NCBI RefSeq assembly: GCF_016093275.1
Contig: NZ_JAEDAK010000003.1
Span: 62,001 to 126,000 of the forward strand
Length of the DNA: 64,000 bases
Reading direction: 5' to 3'
Source of the DNA: Inhella proteolytica
GTDB taxonomy: Bacteria; Pseudomonadota; Gammaproteobacteria; Burkholderiales; Burkholderiaceae_C
Below are positions 49,466-59,463 of the stretch, piece by piece. Under the pieces are notes generated by a model, which was not told the DNA's origin, ran no database searches, and saw nothing but the letters and a program-made list of their open reading frames with translations. Both the position numbers and the translations under genes were made by a program. The number at the start of each line of letters is the position of its first letter. The stretch's first letter is position 1.

Positions 49466-50251
49466 ATGCCCACGCGTTGCGCCCCCCTCGTGCTGCTGGC
49501 CCTGGCCGCTCCGGCCGCGGCGCTCGATCTGCAGGAAGTGCTGGCCTGCGACGACGGCGCCGAATGGCCGCCCTTCACGCATTACCTGCGCGATGCGCAA
49601 GGCAAACCCAGCAGCGAGCTGGGCGGCTTCTCGGTCGAGGTGCTGCAGCAGATCCTCGGCCAGGCCGGCATCAAGCTGCGCCTGGAGCTGCTGCCCTGGG
49701 CGCGCTGCCAGCGCGAGGTGGAGAGCGGCCGCTACCTGATGGCGCTGAACGCCAGTTACAGCCAGGAGCGCGACGCCCGCTACTGGCTCACGCAGCCCTA
49801 CTACCGCACCACGCACAGCTACTTCTATTCCCGCCGCCACTTCCCGAAGGGCCTGCCGATCACGCATCTGGCCGATCTGGCGAACCAGCGGGTGTGCGGC
49901 GTGCGCGGCTACAACTACGAGGCCTACAAGGTGCCGGTGGAGAAGATCGACTTCGGCGCGCGCGACTTCGCCGCCGTGGTGGCCAAGCTGCACCTGGGCC
50001 GCTGCACCATCGGGCTGGAAAAGCTGGAGATCGTGGCCGGCTACCGGATCACCGGCAAGGACCTGCTGGCCGACCCCGACCTGGGCCATGCGCAGGTGCC
50101 CGAGCTGCCGCCGGGCGAGTTCCACATGATGGTCTCGCGCCAGCACCCGCAGGGCGAAGCGCTGCGCGACCTGCTCAACCGCGGCCTGAGCACCCTGCGT
50201 TCAAGCGGGCAGCTGCAGGCGCTGCAACGCCGCCACCTGCCAGGCGGGTGA
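49466..50251 (+). CDS. Periplasmic solute-binding protein, family 3
   Basis: 261 residues with a signal peptide (LVLLALAAPAAALD) and a two-lobed amino-acid-binding fold: GGFSVEVLQQILGQAGIKLRLELLPWARCQREVESGRYLMALNASYSQERD, then ITHLADLANQRVCGVRGYNYEAY. The EFHMMVSRQHP block near the end is common in SBP_bac_3 proteins of this order. No ABC permease or ATPase genes are adjacent, so it is either an orphan receptor feeding a distant transporter or a sensing protein, possibly with the divergent 4HB protein 85 bp away. Three Cys may form a disulfide. Confidence 0.8.
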   Translation: MPTRCAPLVLLALAAPAAALDLQEVLACDDGAEWPPFTHYLRDAQGKPSSELGGFSVEVLQQILGQAGIKLRLELLPWARCQREVESGRYLMALNASYSQERDARYWLTQPYYRTTHSYFYSRRHFPKGLPITHLADLANQRVCGVRGYNYEAYKVPVEKIDFGARDFAAVVAKLHLGRCTIGLEKLEIVAGYRITGKDLLADPDLGHAQVPELPPGEFHMMVSRQHPQGEALRDLLNRGLSTLRSSGQLQALQRRHLPGG

Positions 50252-50366
50252 TGATCCGCGGCCGGGGGCGGCGCGGAACATGCGTTCTGACAGGCCCGCC
50301 CCCTGCACCCAGAATGCGCGGCTTCGCGCCGCGCGCCCCCTCCACCCCCGCCCACTGGAAACCCGC

Positions 50367-51569
50367 ATGAACCTCATCCAACGCGTCCAGGATCTGCTGC
50401 TCAAGCCCAAGGACACCTGGCCCGCCATTGCCGCCGAGCCCGCCAGCGTGGCCTCGATCTACAAGAACTGGGTGCTGATCCTGGCGGCCATTCCGGCCGT
50501 GGCCAGCTTCATCGGCCTTTCGGTGCTGGGTGTGGGGGCGCTGGGCTTCAGCTACCGCGTGCCGCTGCTCACCGGCCTGCTGCAGGGCGTCATCGGCTAT
50601 GGCCTGAGCCTGGCCATGGTGTACCTGGTGGCCCTGCTGGTGGATGCGCTGGCACCCAGCTTCGGCGGCACGCGCAACTTCCTGGCCGCGCTGAAGCTGG
50701 TGGCCTATGGCTGCACCGCCGCCTTCCTGGGCGGCATCTTCAGCCTGCTGCCCTCGCTGTCCCTCCTGGGCCTGCTGGCCGCGCTGTACTCGATCTATCT
50801 CTTCTACACCGGCCTGCCGGTGCTGATGCGCAACCCGGCCGAGAAGTCGATCGCCTACACCGCCGTGGTGGCCATTGCCAGCCTGGTGGCTGGCATCGTG
50901 TTGGGCGCCATCAGCGCCGCCGTGCTGCCCTCGCCGCACTGGGGTGGCCGCGGCGTCACGCTGAAGACCCCCGAAGGCTCGGTGAGCGTGGACACGGCCA
51001 AGCTGGAGGAAATGGCCGAGAAGATGGAAAAGGCCGGCAAGCAGATGGAAGCAGCCGAGAAGGCCGGTGACGCCGACGCCGCTGCCAAGGCCCTGGGCGC
51101 CATGATGGGCGCTGCCGGCGGCGGCAAGCCGGTGGACCCGGCCAGTCTCAAGGCCCTGCTGCCTGAAAGCCTGAACGGCCTGCCGCGCGTGGCCGTGGAA
51201 GCGCAGAGCGGTGCGGCGGTGGGCATCGGCATGGCCAGCGCCGAAGCCACCTATCGGGCTGAGGACCGCGAGATCGAGCTGCGCATCGTCGACTCCGGCG
51301 GGATGGCCGGCCTGGCCGCAGTGGCCGGCTGGGCCCAGATGACGGTGGACCGCGAGACCGAGACTGAGATCGAGAAGGTCTTCAAGCGCGGCAAGCACAC
51401 CGTGCGCGAGCAGTTCCACAAGGACGGCTCGGGCGGCGAAATCAGCATGGTGCTGGCCAATGGCATCGTCGTCGAAGCCCAGGGTCGCCATGTGGATGCT
51501 GCCGCCCTGCGCAAGGCATTCGATGCGGTGAACCTCGGCCAGCTCGAAAGCCTGCAGCGCCCTCAGTAA
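50367..51569 (+). CDS. Yip1-family membrane protein with soluble C-terminal domain
   Basis: 400 residues. The first half has a Yip1 domain with about five transmembrane helices (starting at NWVLILAAIPAVASFIGLSV, then LAMVYLVALLVDALAP and the LLAALYSIYLFYTGLPVLMR signature). After residue 200 it becomes a soluble, Ala/Lys/Glu-rich part (TAKLEEMAEKMEKAGKQMEA, probable coiled coil) and a compact C-terminal domain (VEAQSGAAVGIGMASAEATYR ... HTVREQFHKDGSGGEISMVLANG). Function is unknown; similar proteins are found in many betaproteobacteria. ATG at 50367 was chosen because the upstream 29 codons are not conserved-looking. Confidence 0.78.
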   Translation: MNLIQRVQDLLLKPKDTWPAIAAEPASVASIYKNWVLILAAIPAVASFIGLSVLGVGALGFSYRVPLLTGLLQGVIGYGLSLAMVYLVALLVDALAPSFGGTRNFLAALKLVAYGCTAAFLGGIFSLLPSLSLLGLLAALYSIYLFYTGLPVLMRNPAEKSIAYTAVVAIASLVAGIVLGAISAAVLPSPHWGGRGVTLKTPEGSVSVDTAKLEEMAEKMEKAGKQMEAAEKAGDADAAAKALGAMMGAAGGGKPVDPASLKALLPESLNGLPRVAVEAQSGAAVGIGMASAEATYRAEDREIELRIVDSGGMAGLAAVAGWAQMTVDRETETEIEKVFKRGKHTVREQFHKDGSGGEISMVLANGIVVEAQGRHVDAAALRKAFDAVNLGQLESLQRPQ

Positions 51570-51578
51570 ATCGGCAAA

Positions 51579-52823
51579 TCAGCCGGCCCAGGGGTTGGCG
51601 CCCAACTCCAGGCGGCCGAACAGCCAACCGGTCTTCAGCCCCGCCAGCGTGGCCACGTTCTGGCCATGCACCCAGCCCAGGCGCCCGAGCGGGCCCATCA
51701 GGCGGTCGCGCAGCCAGGGCAGCACCGGCTGGGCCGACTGGAACATCGGCGTGAGCGCGCGGCTGGCCTGGCTGTAGTAGTTCCAGTGCGCGCGGCGCCG
51801 CCGCGCGTAGTGCTCGAAGCGTTGCGCCCAGTCCTGGCGTGGCTGCTCGCGCCACTGCTGGCACAGCACCAGCGCATCCACCAGTGCCAGGTTGGCGCCC
51901 TGCCCCAGCTGCGGGCTCATGCCGTGGGCGCAATCCCCCAAGGCCAGCACGCAGCCATGGTGCGGCCGCTCCAGGCGCACATGGGCATAGCGCGCCGGGC
52001 GCAGCTGACGCGGGTCCTTCAGGCCCTTGAGCAGGGGTTCGCATTCGGGCAGCAGCTCCACCAGCGGCCGCTTCCAGGCAGCCAGGTCCAGCGTGGCCAT
52101 GTCCTGCGGCAGCTCGCTCAGCGGCAGGCTCCAGAACAGATTGACGGCCGGCCAGACGTCGGCCGATTGCCAGGCCCGGCCCACCGGCATCAGGCCGAGC
52201 ATCTGGCGCGCGGCGCGAAAGCGCTGGCGCAGCTCGATGTCGGGGAACTCGGCCGGCAGGGGCAGCAGCGTCCACAGCGCGCCCCAGGGGAAAGGTTCGA
52301 CGCGCTGGCGCACCGGCAGCAGGCGGCGCAGCGGCGAGAAGCTGCCATCGGCCAGGATCAGCGCGTCAAAGCGGCCCAGACTGGCGCCGCCCTCGCCCTT
52401 GAGCTCGACGCCACGCGCGTCCTGCTTGAAGGCGCGCACCGTCACCCCGGTCTGCCAGTCCACACCGCGTTCACGCAGGCGCTGCCACAGCAGGCCCATC
52501 AGCACGCCGCGCTGCAGGCCCAGGCCGAAGGCCTCGGGGTGGAAGCGGTGGTAGCTCATGTCCAGCACCACCTCGCCCTCGGCGGTGTCGCCCAGCAGGC
52601 CATCCAGACGCGCGCCATGCTCCAGCGCGGGCTCCAGCAGGCCCAGGTACTCCAGCACGCGCTGGCCGCTGGGTTGCAGCAGCAGGCCGGCCCCCACGCG
52701 TGGGTCTTGCGGGCTCGGGTCCGGCAAGGTCTCGAACAGCGTGACCTGCACGCCCAGCTGCGCCAGGCCGATGGCGGTGGCGCTGCCGGCCACGCCGGCG
52801 CCGACGATGGCGACGCGGCTCAT
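51579..52823 (-). CDS. FAD-dependent monooxygenase (UbiH/PHBH-like fold)
   Basis: 414 residues, class A flavin monooxygenase. N-terminal FAD motif VAIVGAGVAGSATAIGLAQLGVQV, a central DG motif in FDALILADGSFSPLRR, and the second FAD motif CVLALGDCAHGMSPQLGQGANLALVDAL. Substrate is not apparent; a ubiquinone-ring hydroxylase is less likely than a catabolic or accessory enzyme. It is the last gene of the propionyl-CoA operon, 5 bp after the VOC gene, and runs tail-to-tail into the Yip1 gene. Confidence 0.85.
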   Translation of the reverse strand: MSRVAIVGAGVAGSATAIGLAQLGVQVTLFETLPDPSPQDPRVGAGLLLQPSGQRVLEYLGLLEPALEHGARLDGLLGDTAEGEVVLDMSYHRFHPEAFGLGLQRGVLMGLLWQRLRERGVDWQTGVTVRAFKQDARGVELKGEGGASLGRFDALILADGSFSPLRRLLPVRQRVEPFPWGALWTLLPLPAEFPDIELRQRFRAARQMLGLMPVGRAWQSADVWPAVNLFWSLPLSELPQDMATLDLAAWKRPLVELLPECEPLLKGLKDPRQLRPARYAHVRLERPHHGCVLALGDCAHGMSPQLGQGANLALVDALVLCQQWREQPRQDWAQRFEHYARRRRAHWNYYSQASRALTPMFQSAQPVLPWLRDRLMGPLGRLGWVHGQNVATLAGLKTGWLFGRLELGANPWAG

Positions 52824-52828
52824 GGCAA

Positions 52829-53292
<464 letters not shown>

Positions 53293-53296
<4 letters not shown>

Positions 53297-54324
53297 GGGT
53301 TTGAAAAAGCAACAGTGTGTTGAAGCAAGGGCTGGCCCAGGGTGTCATTCAGGCGCAGGCGCAGTTCGGCTGCGTCCCAGTCCACATCGACCACCCCGTA
53401 GTGGTTGACGCGCACCGGTTCGCCCAGCCGGACGGGGTCGTCCTCCTGGACTCCCGCCCAGGCATGCGTGATGCCGCTGCTGGTCAGCTCCCAGTGGGGT
53501 GCGCCGCTGTCTGCCTCCACCCGATAGAGCGCACCGAAGTGGCGGTCGCCGCTCATCATCAGCGTGGCGCGCGCGGGGTGCGCTTCCAGCAGGCGCAGCA
53601 GGCGCTGCAACTCGTGCGGGAACAGGCCCCAGCGTTCGTAGCCATGGCCCTGGGCCAGCACCTGGATGCTCGAGTAGAGGAAGCGCACCTCGACCGGCTG
53701 CGCCAGCTGCGCGGCCAGCCAGGCCCACTGGCCCTCACCCAGCAGGGTCAGGTCCGGCTCGGGGTTGGGTTCGTAGCGCTCGCGCCCCTTGGCACCCCGT
53801 TCACGGCTGGGGCGCCAGGGGCTGCGGAACCAACGCGTGTCCAGCATCAGCACCTGCACGCGCCGGCCCGGTGGGCCGAATACGGCCTGGGTGTAGAGGC
53901 CCTCGCGCTGGCGCCGCGGATCCTGCGCCGGCACCTGGAAGGCCTCCAGGAAGGCGGCCTTGGCCTCGTGCTTGTGCTCGAACTCGGCGCCACCGTCGTT
54001 GCGGCCGTAGTCGTGATCGTCCCAGATGGCCAGGTGCGGGCGCGCCAGCAGGGCACGCACCGCCGGCAGGCCCAGCGCCTTGGCATAGGCCGCACGCAGG
54101 CGCTCCACGCTCCAGCCCGGCCCGCTGGCGTAGACGTTGTCACCGCCAAAGAGATGGACGTCGGCCTGCTCCCGCAGCACCGCGTCCCAGATGGGCTGCG
54201 GCGCGTCCTGGTTGGCACAGGAGCCGAAACTGAGCCGGAAGTCCGGCCGCGCCGCCGCCTGCAGGGGCGAACCTGCCGCCGCCAACAAGGCCGCGGCGGC
54301 ACGGCGGCGCGTCCAGCCACTCAC
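53293..54324 (-). CDS. PhoD-like alkaline phosphatase/metallophosphoesterase
   Basis: 343 residues from a GTG at 54324 overlapping the carboxylase-alpha stop (GTGA). N-terminus has a twin-arginine-like signal ([21 protein letters not shown]), fitting Tat-exported PhoD enzymes. Metal sites: [33 protein letters not shown] and [13 protein letters not shown]. The family hydrolyses phosphodiesters or phosphomonoesters with Ca/Fe. There is no obvious link to propionate metabolism; it appears captured in the operon. The upstream frame to 54738 lies inside the carboxylase gene and was not used. Confidence 0.85.
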
Positions 54325-56372
54325 CTTTCGAAGCGCAAGATGGGCTGATCCACGCTCAGGCTCTCCCCCGGCTTGGCCAGCACCTCGGCAATCGTCACGT
54401 CCTGGGCGGCGAAAAGAATGTTCTCCATCTTCATGGCCTCGATGACCGCCAGGCGCTCGCCGGCCTGCACCTTCTGACCCACGCCGGCCGCCAGTTGCAC
54501 CAGCAGGCCGGGCATGGGCGAAAGCAGGAAGGCCGAGGTATCGGGCGGCGCCTTGTAGGGCATCAGGGCCTGCAGCTCGGCATGGCGCTCGCGCAGCACG
54601 GTGATCTCGACCTGGCGACCGTCGTGCTGGATGCGGTAGGCCAGTGGGTTCTTGGCCGTGCCGCGCTCCACCTGGGCGGTGAAGGGCTGGCCGTTGCAGC
54701 TGCCGGTCAGGCGCACGTCGATCAGGCGCGAGTGGCACTCGATGTCGTACACCCGGCCGTCCACCTCGCAGCGCGCGCAGCCCGGGCGGCCGGCGATCTC
54801 GGTGACGCGCACCTTCTGGCGCAGCTGGTTGCCCTCGCCCAGGTGGGTGATGGCCACGACCTTGTTGTCCAGCCCGACCTCATGGCCGAGCATCTGGCCG
54901 CTGATGCCCACCGCCCGCTCGCGCGTCTTGCGGCGCACAAAGGCGGCCAGCGCGACGAGGAAGTCGGCATCCTCGTGCTGCACCGAATCGGCCGAGAAGC
55001 CCTTGGGCCAGTGGCGGGCGATGAAGCCGGTGTCGAAGTTGCCGCTGCGGAAGTCCGGGTGCGCCAGCAGCGCGGCCTGGAAGGGGATGTTGCTGGCGAT
55101 GCCGCGGATGACGAAGCCGTTCAGGGCCTCGCGCATGCGCTCGATGGCGTCGTTGCGGTCGGTGCCGTGCACGATGAGCTTGGCGATCATCGAGTCGTAG
55201 TGCATCGGGATCTCGCCGCCCTCGAACACGCCGGTGTCGACGCGCACGCCGAAGTCCAGGGTGGGCTCGCCCTGCACCAGGTCGGCAGCCGGGGGCTGGT
55301 AGCGCACCAGGCGCCCGGTGCTGGGCAGGAAGTTGCGGAACGGATCCTCGGCATTGATGCGGCACTCGATCGCCCAGCCGTCACGCTTCAACTCGTCCTG
55401 CTTGAGCGTCAGCGGCTCGCCGGCGGCGATGCGCAACATCCACTCCACCAGGTCCAGGCCGGTGATGCACTCGGTCACCGGATGCTCGACCTGCAGGCGG
55501 GTGTTCATCTCCAGGAAGTAGAAGCCCTGGTCCTTGCCGACCACGAACTCCACCGTGCCGGCGCTCTGGTAGCCCACGGCCTTGGCCAGGGCCACGGCCT
55601 GCTCGCCCATCGCCTTGCGGGTGGCCTCGCTGATGAAGGGCGACGGCGCTTCTTCGATGACCTTCTGGTGGCGACGCTGGATCGAGCACTCGCGCTCCCA
55701 CAGGTAGAGCGTGTGGCCGTGGGCATCGGCCAGCACCTGGATCTCGATGTGGCGCGGCTGTTCGATGAATTTCTCCATGAACACGCGGTCGTCACCAAAG
55801 CTGTTCTTGGCCTCGTTGCGGCAGCTGACGAAGCCCTCGGCGCATTCCTTGTCGTTCTGCGCCACCCGCAGGCCCTTGCCACCGCCGCCGGCGCTGGCCT
55901 TGATCATCACCGGGTAGCCAATGCGCTGGGCAATGCCCACCGCCTCCTCGGCGGTGAGGATCGGCTCGTTGTGGCCCGGGATGGTGCTCACCCCGGCCTG
56001 CATGGCCAGGCGCTTGGAGGCGATCTTGTCGCCCATGGCCGCGATGGCGCCGTGCTTGGGGCCGATGAAGACCAGGCCTTCTTCCTCGACCCGGCGGGCG
56101 AAGTCCTCGTTCTCGCTCAGGAAGCCATAGCCGGGGTGGATGGCCTGGGCGCCGGTCTGCTTGGCGGCGGCAATGATGGCGTCGGCCTGCAGGTAGGAGG
56201 CGCGGCTGGGCGGCGGGCCGATGCAGACGGCCTCGTCGGCCAATTCGACATGGCGGGCACGGGCGTCGGCTTCGGAATAGACGGCCACCGTCTTGACGCC
56301 AAGGCGTTGGGCGGTCTTGATGACGCGGCAGGCGATCTCTCCGCGGTTCGCAATCAGGATCTTCTTAAACAT
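54321..56372 (-). CDS. pccA: Propionyl-CoA carboxylase alpha subunit (biotin carboxylase/BCCP)
   Basis: 683 residues. Biotin carboxylase domain at the N-terminus (KILIANRGEIACRVIKTAQR, HPGYGFLSENEDFARRVEE, the ATP loop KASAGGGGKGLRVAQ, EMNTRLQVEHPVTE). A PCC-type BT linker domain follows, then a C-terminal biotinyl domain with the lysine in VIEAMKMENILFAA. It carboxylates biotin for transfer to propionyl-CoA by the beta subunit encoded upstream. The ATG at 56372 has GGGAG in front and lies in the loop of a 19-bp inverted repeat; a small upstream ORF that duplicates the first codons overlaps the start by 8 nt (both described separately). Confidence 0.95.
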   Translation of the reverse strand: MFKKILIANRGEIACRVIKTAQRLGVKTVAVYSEADARARHVELADEAVCIGPPPSRASYLQADAIIAAAKQTGAQAIHPGYGFLSENEDFARRVEEEGLVFIGPKHGAIAAMGDKIASKRLAMQAGVSTIPGHNEPILTAEEAVGIAQRIGYPVMIKASAGGGGKGLRVAQNDKECAEGFVSCRNEAKNSFGDDRVFMEKFIEQPRHIEIQVLADAHGHTLYLWERECSIQRRHQKVIEEAPSPFISEATRKAMGEQAVALAKAVGYQSAGTVEFVVGKDQGFYFLEMNTRLQVEHPVTECITGLDLVEWMLRIAAGEPLTLKQDELKRDGWAIECRINAEDPFRNFLPSTGRLVRYQPPAADLVQGEPTLDFGVRVDTGVFEGGEIPMHYDSMIAKLIVHGTDRNDAIERMREALNGFVIRGIASNIPFQAALLAHPDFRSGNFDTGFIARHWPKGFSADSVQHEDADFLVALAAFVRRKTRERAVGISGQMLGHEVGLDNKVVAITHLGEGNQLRQKVRVTEIAGRPGCARCEVDGRVYDIECHSRLIDVRLTGSCNGQPFTAQVERGTAKNPLAYRIQHDGRQVEITVLRERHAELQALMPYKAPPDTSAFLLSPMPGLLVQLAAGVGQKVQAGERLAVIEAMKMENILFAAQDVTIAEVLAKPGESLSVDQPILRFER

Positions 56373-56400
56373 TCGGTTCTCCCGCGGAGAGATCGCCTGC
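56328..56400. repeat. Perfect 19-bp inverted repeat around the pccA start
   Basis: GCAGGCGATCTCTCCGCGG at 56328-56346 is exactly complementary to CCGCGGAGAGATCGCCTGC at 56382-56400; pairing stops at both ends (next bases do not match). The 35-bp loop holds most of the Shine-Dalgarno and the ATG (56372). The 56328-56346 arm is coding (codons for Arg10 to Cys15), so the other arm is an inverted copy of coding DNA. Confidence 0.9.
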
Positions 56401-56496
56401 TCGCCCGGCTGCGCCGGCCGGCAAGCAATTTGTCGCTGACGCGACCGCGCCTGCGGCGCGACCACCGCGGTTGGCAATGAGGATCTTGTTGAACAT
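56365..56496 (-). CDS. Leader ORF duplicating the pccA N-terminus
   Basis: A 43-codon ORF from ATG 56496, preceded by GAAGAGGACGACC, reads MFNKILIANRG in its first 11 codons, against MFKKILIANRG for pccA. 28 of 33 bases match and four of the five changes are synonymous. It then departs (GRAAGAVASATNCLPAGAAG) and ends at a TAA that overlaps the pccA start by 8 nt. The copy is in another frame and cannot fuse with pccA. It may be a remnant of an original start that was pushed upstream by an insertion, now acting as a translational leader. The 15-mer CGCGCCTGCGGCGCG and another hairpin GTCGC/GCGAC lie within it. Confidence 0.55.
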   Translation of the reverse strand: MFNKILIANRGGRAAGAVASATNCLPAGAAGRAGDLSAGEPNV

Positions 56497-56510
56497 GGTG
56501 GTCGTCCTCT

Positions 56511-58045
56511 TCAGAGCGGGATGTTCCCGTGCTTGCGCCACGGGTTCTCCAACTTCTTGTCCTTCAGCATCTTGAGCGAGCGGCAGATGCGCTGGCGCGT
56601 CTCGTGCGGCTGGATCACGTCGTCGATGTAGCCGCGCTCGGCCGCCACGAAGGGGTTGGCGAAGCGGCGCTTGTATTCGGCCTCGCGCGCGGCGAGCTTC
56701 TCGGGGTCGTTCTTGTCCTCGCGGAAGATGATCTCCACCGCGCCCTTGGCGCCCATCACCGCGATCTCGGCGTTGGGCCAGGCGAAATTGACGTCGCCGC
56801 GCAGATGCTTGGAGGCCATCACGTCGTAGGCACCGCCGTAGGCCTTGCGGGTGATGACGGTGATCTTCGGCACCGTGGCTTCCGCATAGGCGTAGAGCAG
56901 CTTGGCACCGTGCTTGATGATGCCGCCGTACTCCTGGCTGGTGCCGGGCATGAAGCCGGGCACGTCCACGAAGGTGACGACCGGGATGTGGAAGGCGTCG
57001 CAGAAGCGGACGAAGCGCGCGGCCTTGATGGAGCTCTTGATGTCCAGACAGCCGGCCAAGACGAGCGGCTGGTTGGCCACGATGCCGACGGTGGCACCCT
57101 CCATGCGGGCAAAGCCGGTGACGATGTTCTTGGCGTACTCGGGCTGCAGTTCGAAGAAGTCGCCGTCGTCCACCACCTTGGTGATCAGCTCCTTGATGTC
57201 ATAGGGCTGGTTCGGGTTGGCCGGCACCAGGGTGTCGAGCGAATCGTCGCGCCGGGTCGCCGGGTCACCGGACGGCCGTACCGGTGGCTTGTCGCGGTTC
57301 GAGAGCGGCAGGTAGTTGAAGAAGCGCCGCAGCATCAGCAGCGCCTCGACGTCGTTCTCGAAGGCCAGGTCGGCCACGCCGCTGCGGCCGGTGTGGGTGG
57401 ATGCACCGCCCAGCTCTTCGGCCGTCACCTCCTCGTGCGTCACCGTCTTCACCACCTCCGGGCCGGTGACGAACATGTAGCTGCTGTCCTTCACCATGAA
57501 GATGAAGTCCGTCATCGCCGGGCTGTAGACCGCGCCGCCCGCGCAGGGGCCCATGATCAGGCTGATTTGCGGAATCACGCCGCTGGCCAGCACGTTCTTC
57601 TGGAACACATCGCGGCATAGCCGCCCAGCGAGGCCACGCCTTCCTGGATGCGCGCACCACCGCTGTCGTTCAGTCCGATGACCGGGGCTCCGACCTTCAT
57701 CGCCTGGTCCATGACCTTGCAGATCTTCTCGGCATGGGCTTCGGAGAGCGCCCCGCCGAAGACGGTGAAGTCCTGGCTGAAGGCGAAGGCCAGGCGGCCG
57801 TTGATGGTGCCGTAGCCGGTGACCACGCCGTCGCCGGGAATGTGGTTGGCGTCCATGCCGAAGTCCACGCAGCGGTGCTGCACGAACATGTCCCATTCTT
57901 CGAACGAGCCCTCGTCGAACAGCAGTTCCAGGCGCTCGCGCGCCGTCAGCTTGCCCTTCTTATGCTGGGCGGCAATGCGCTTCTCGCCGCCGCCCAGGCG
58001 CGCCGCGGCGCGCTTGGACTCCAGCAGTTTCTGGATGTCATCCAT
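56511..58045 (-). pseudogene. pccB: Propionyl-CoA carboxylase beta subunit, frameshifted
   Basis: Carboxyltransferase subunit interrupted by a frameshift. The N-terminal part (58045 to about 57612) reads normally: [54 protein letters not shown]. The expected next residues, A/E-V-F-Q-K-N, occur in another frame because the DNA reads GCCGCGATGTGTTCC where GCCGATGTGTTCC would keep frame; two extra bases (a CG repeat) lie at about 57611-57616. The remainder ([20 protein letters not shown] to [12 protein letters not shown]) is intact to the stop. If joined it would be about 510 residues. It may be a real mutation, a programmed event or a sequence error. Confidence 0.85.
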
Positions 58046-59027
58046 GGGTCTTCTCTCCTAGGAATTCATTGAGCAGGGCACGAGCCGCCGTGGAAGCGGC
58101 CAAACGGCCGGCGCGTACATCGTCTTTCAGCTTGGGCCAGTGCGCGGCCACGCCAGGGTGTGCGGCAAAGGCCAGCCGCAGCCCCTCGTCGATGCGCTCT
58201 TGCAGCCACGCCAGGTCCTGCGCATGGCGGCGCGCCTCGAACTGGCCGGCCTCGCGCTGGTGCGCGCGGTGGCGCTGCACGGCGGCCCAGAACTCGGCCA
58301 CGCCCTCGGCACTCAGCGCACTGCCCTGCAGCACCTCGGGCAGCCATTGCGCGCCATGGGCCTGGTTGTGCAGGCGTAAGCTGGAAACGATCTGCGCCCG
58401 GGCGCGCATGGCGGCATTCGGATCCAGGTCGGCCTTGTTGATGAAGATCAGGTCGGCCAGCTCCATCACGCCCTTCTTCAGGGCCTGCAGGTCGTCGCCG
58501 GCATTGGGCAGTTGCAGCAGCGCAAAGCAATCGGTCATGCCGGCCACGGCGACCTCGCTCTGGCCCACACCCACGGTCTCGACCAGGATCACGTCGAAGC
58601 CCGCGGCCTCGCACAGGCGCATCACCTCGCGCGTGTGCGAAGCCACGCCGCCCAGGGTGCCGCGGCTGGGGCTAGGGCGGATGAAGGCGTTCGGCTCGAT
58701 GGCGAGCTTCTCCATGCGCGTCTTGTCGCCCAGGATGGAGCCGCCCGAGACCGAGGAGCTCGGGTCCACCGCCAGCACGGCCACCGTCAGGCCCTGCCCC
58801 ACCAGGTGCAGGCCGAGGGATTCGATGAAGCTGCTCTTGCCCACCCCGGGCACGCCCGAGAGACCCACGCGGATGGCGCCGCCGCTGTGCGGCAAGGCCT
58901 CGGTCAGCAGCGCATCGGCCTGAGCACGGTGTGCCGGCAAGCTGGATTCGAGCAGGGTGATGGCCTTGGCCAATGCGCGGCGGCGCGCCGCGGCGGGGCC
59001 CTCGCGCAGGGCGGCGACGCCGATCAC
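58038..59027 (-). CDS. meaB: Methylmalonyl-CoA mutase-associated GTPase MeaB
   Basis: G3E-family GTPase that protects and reactivates the B12 mutase and gates cofactor loading. P-loop [14 protein letters not shown], switch region [33 protein letters not shown] with the catalytic region, and NKAD base-recognition motif ([12 protein letters not shown]). The start is taken as GTG 59027, with GGGAG eight bases upstream and a GTGA overlap with the acetyltransferase stop, giving 329 residues. A GTG at 59054 is an alternative. The end overlaps the pccB start by 8 nt. Confidence 0.93.
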   Translation of the reverse strand: MIGVAALREGPAAARRRALAKAITLLESSLPAHRAQADALLTEALPHSGGAIRVGLSGVPGVGKSSFIESLGLHLVGQGLTVAVLAVDPSSSVSGGSILGDKTRMEKLAIEPNAFIRPSPSRGTLGGVASHTREVMRLCEAAGFDVILVETVGVGQSEVAVAGMTDCFALLQLPNAGDDLQALKKGVMELADLIFINKADLDPNAAMRARAQIVSSLRLHNQAHGAQWLPEVLQGSALSAEGVAEFWAAVQRHRAHQREAGQFEARRHAQDLAWLQERIDEGLRLAFAAHPGVAAHWPKLKDDVRAGRLAASTAARALLNEFLGEKTHG

Positions 59028-59463
59028 GGGCGCGGCTCCCAGCGGTAGCTGCACTCCAACTCGTCCTCGGCCACACCGGCGAAGCCATGGCGCTGGTAGA
59101 AGCGGTTGGCGGCGCTGCCGCGCAGCGCTTCCAGTGCGATGCCCGCACCGGCGGCGGCCGCCTCCTGCTGGGCCTGCCCGATCACCCAGGCGCCGACGGC
59201 CTGGCCCTGGGCCTCGGGCTCCAGGTACATATGGCGCAGATGCCAGGGCTGCTGGCCCTTGCGCAGCGTCAGTAAACCGACGCGCGCACCGTCCCGCATG
59301 ACCCAGCGCATCGCCTCGGGCTCAAACTGACCCAGGAAGCGCGCCCGTGCCCGCTCGGGGTCGAAGCGGCCCAGGGCCTCCAGCGCCGGCCGCATGGCGC
59401 GAATGCGCAGCGCCAGCAGGGCCTCGAAGTCCTCGGCCGCCACCGGGGCAAAGCCCAGCTGCG

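Noticed and set aside
48620-50146. 508-codon minus-strand gene extending through the solute-binding protein
   Set aside because: The part beyond 49381 is antisense to a well-supported binding protein; the ATG at 49381 has a good SD.
54495-56480. Long plus-strand frame opposite pccA
   Set aside because: Antisense shadow with no domain signature; pccA is fully supported on the other strand.
57575-58045. Small separate gene for the pccB N-terminal part
   Set aside because: The fragment and the next frame together make one continuous carboxyltransferase; better read as one frameshifted gene.
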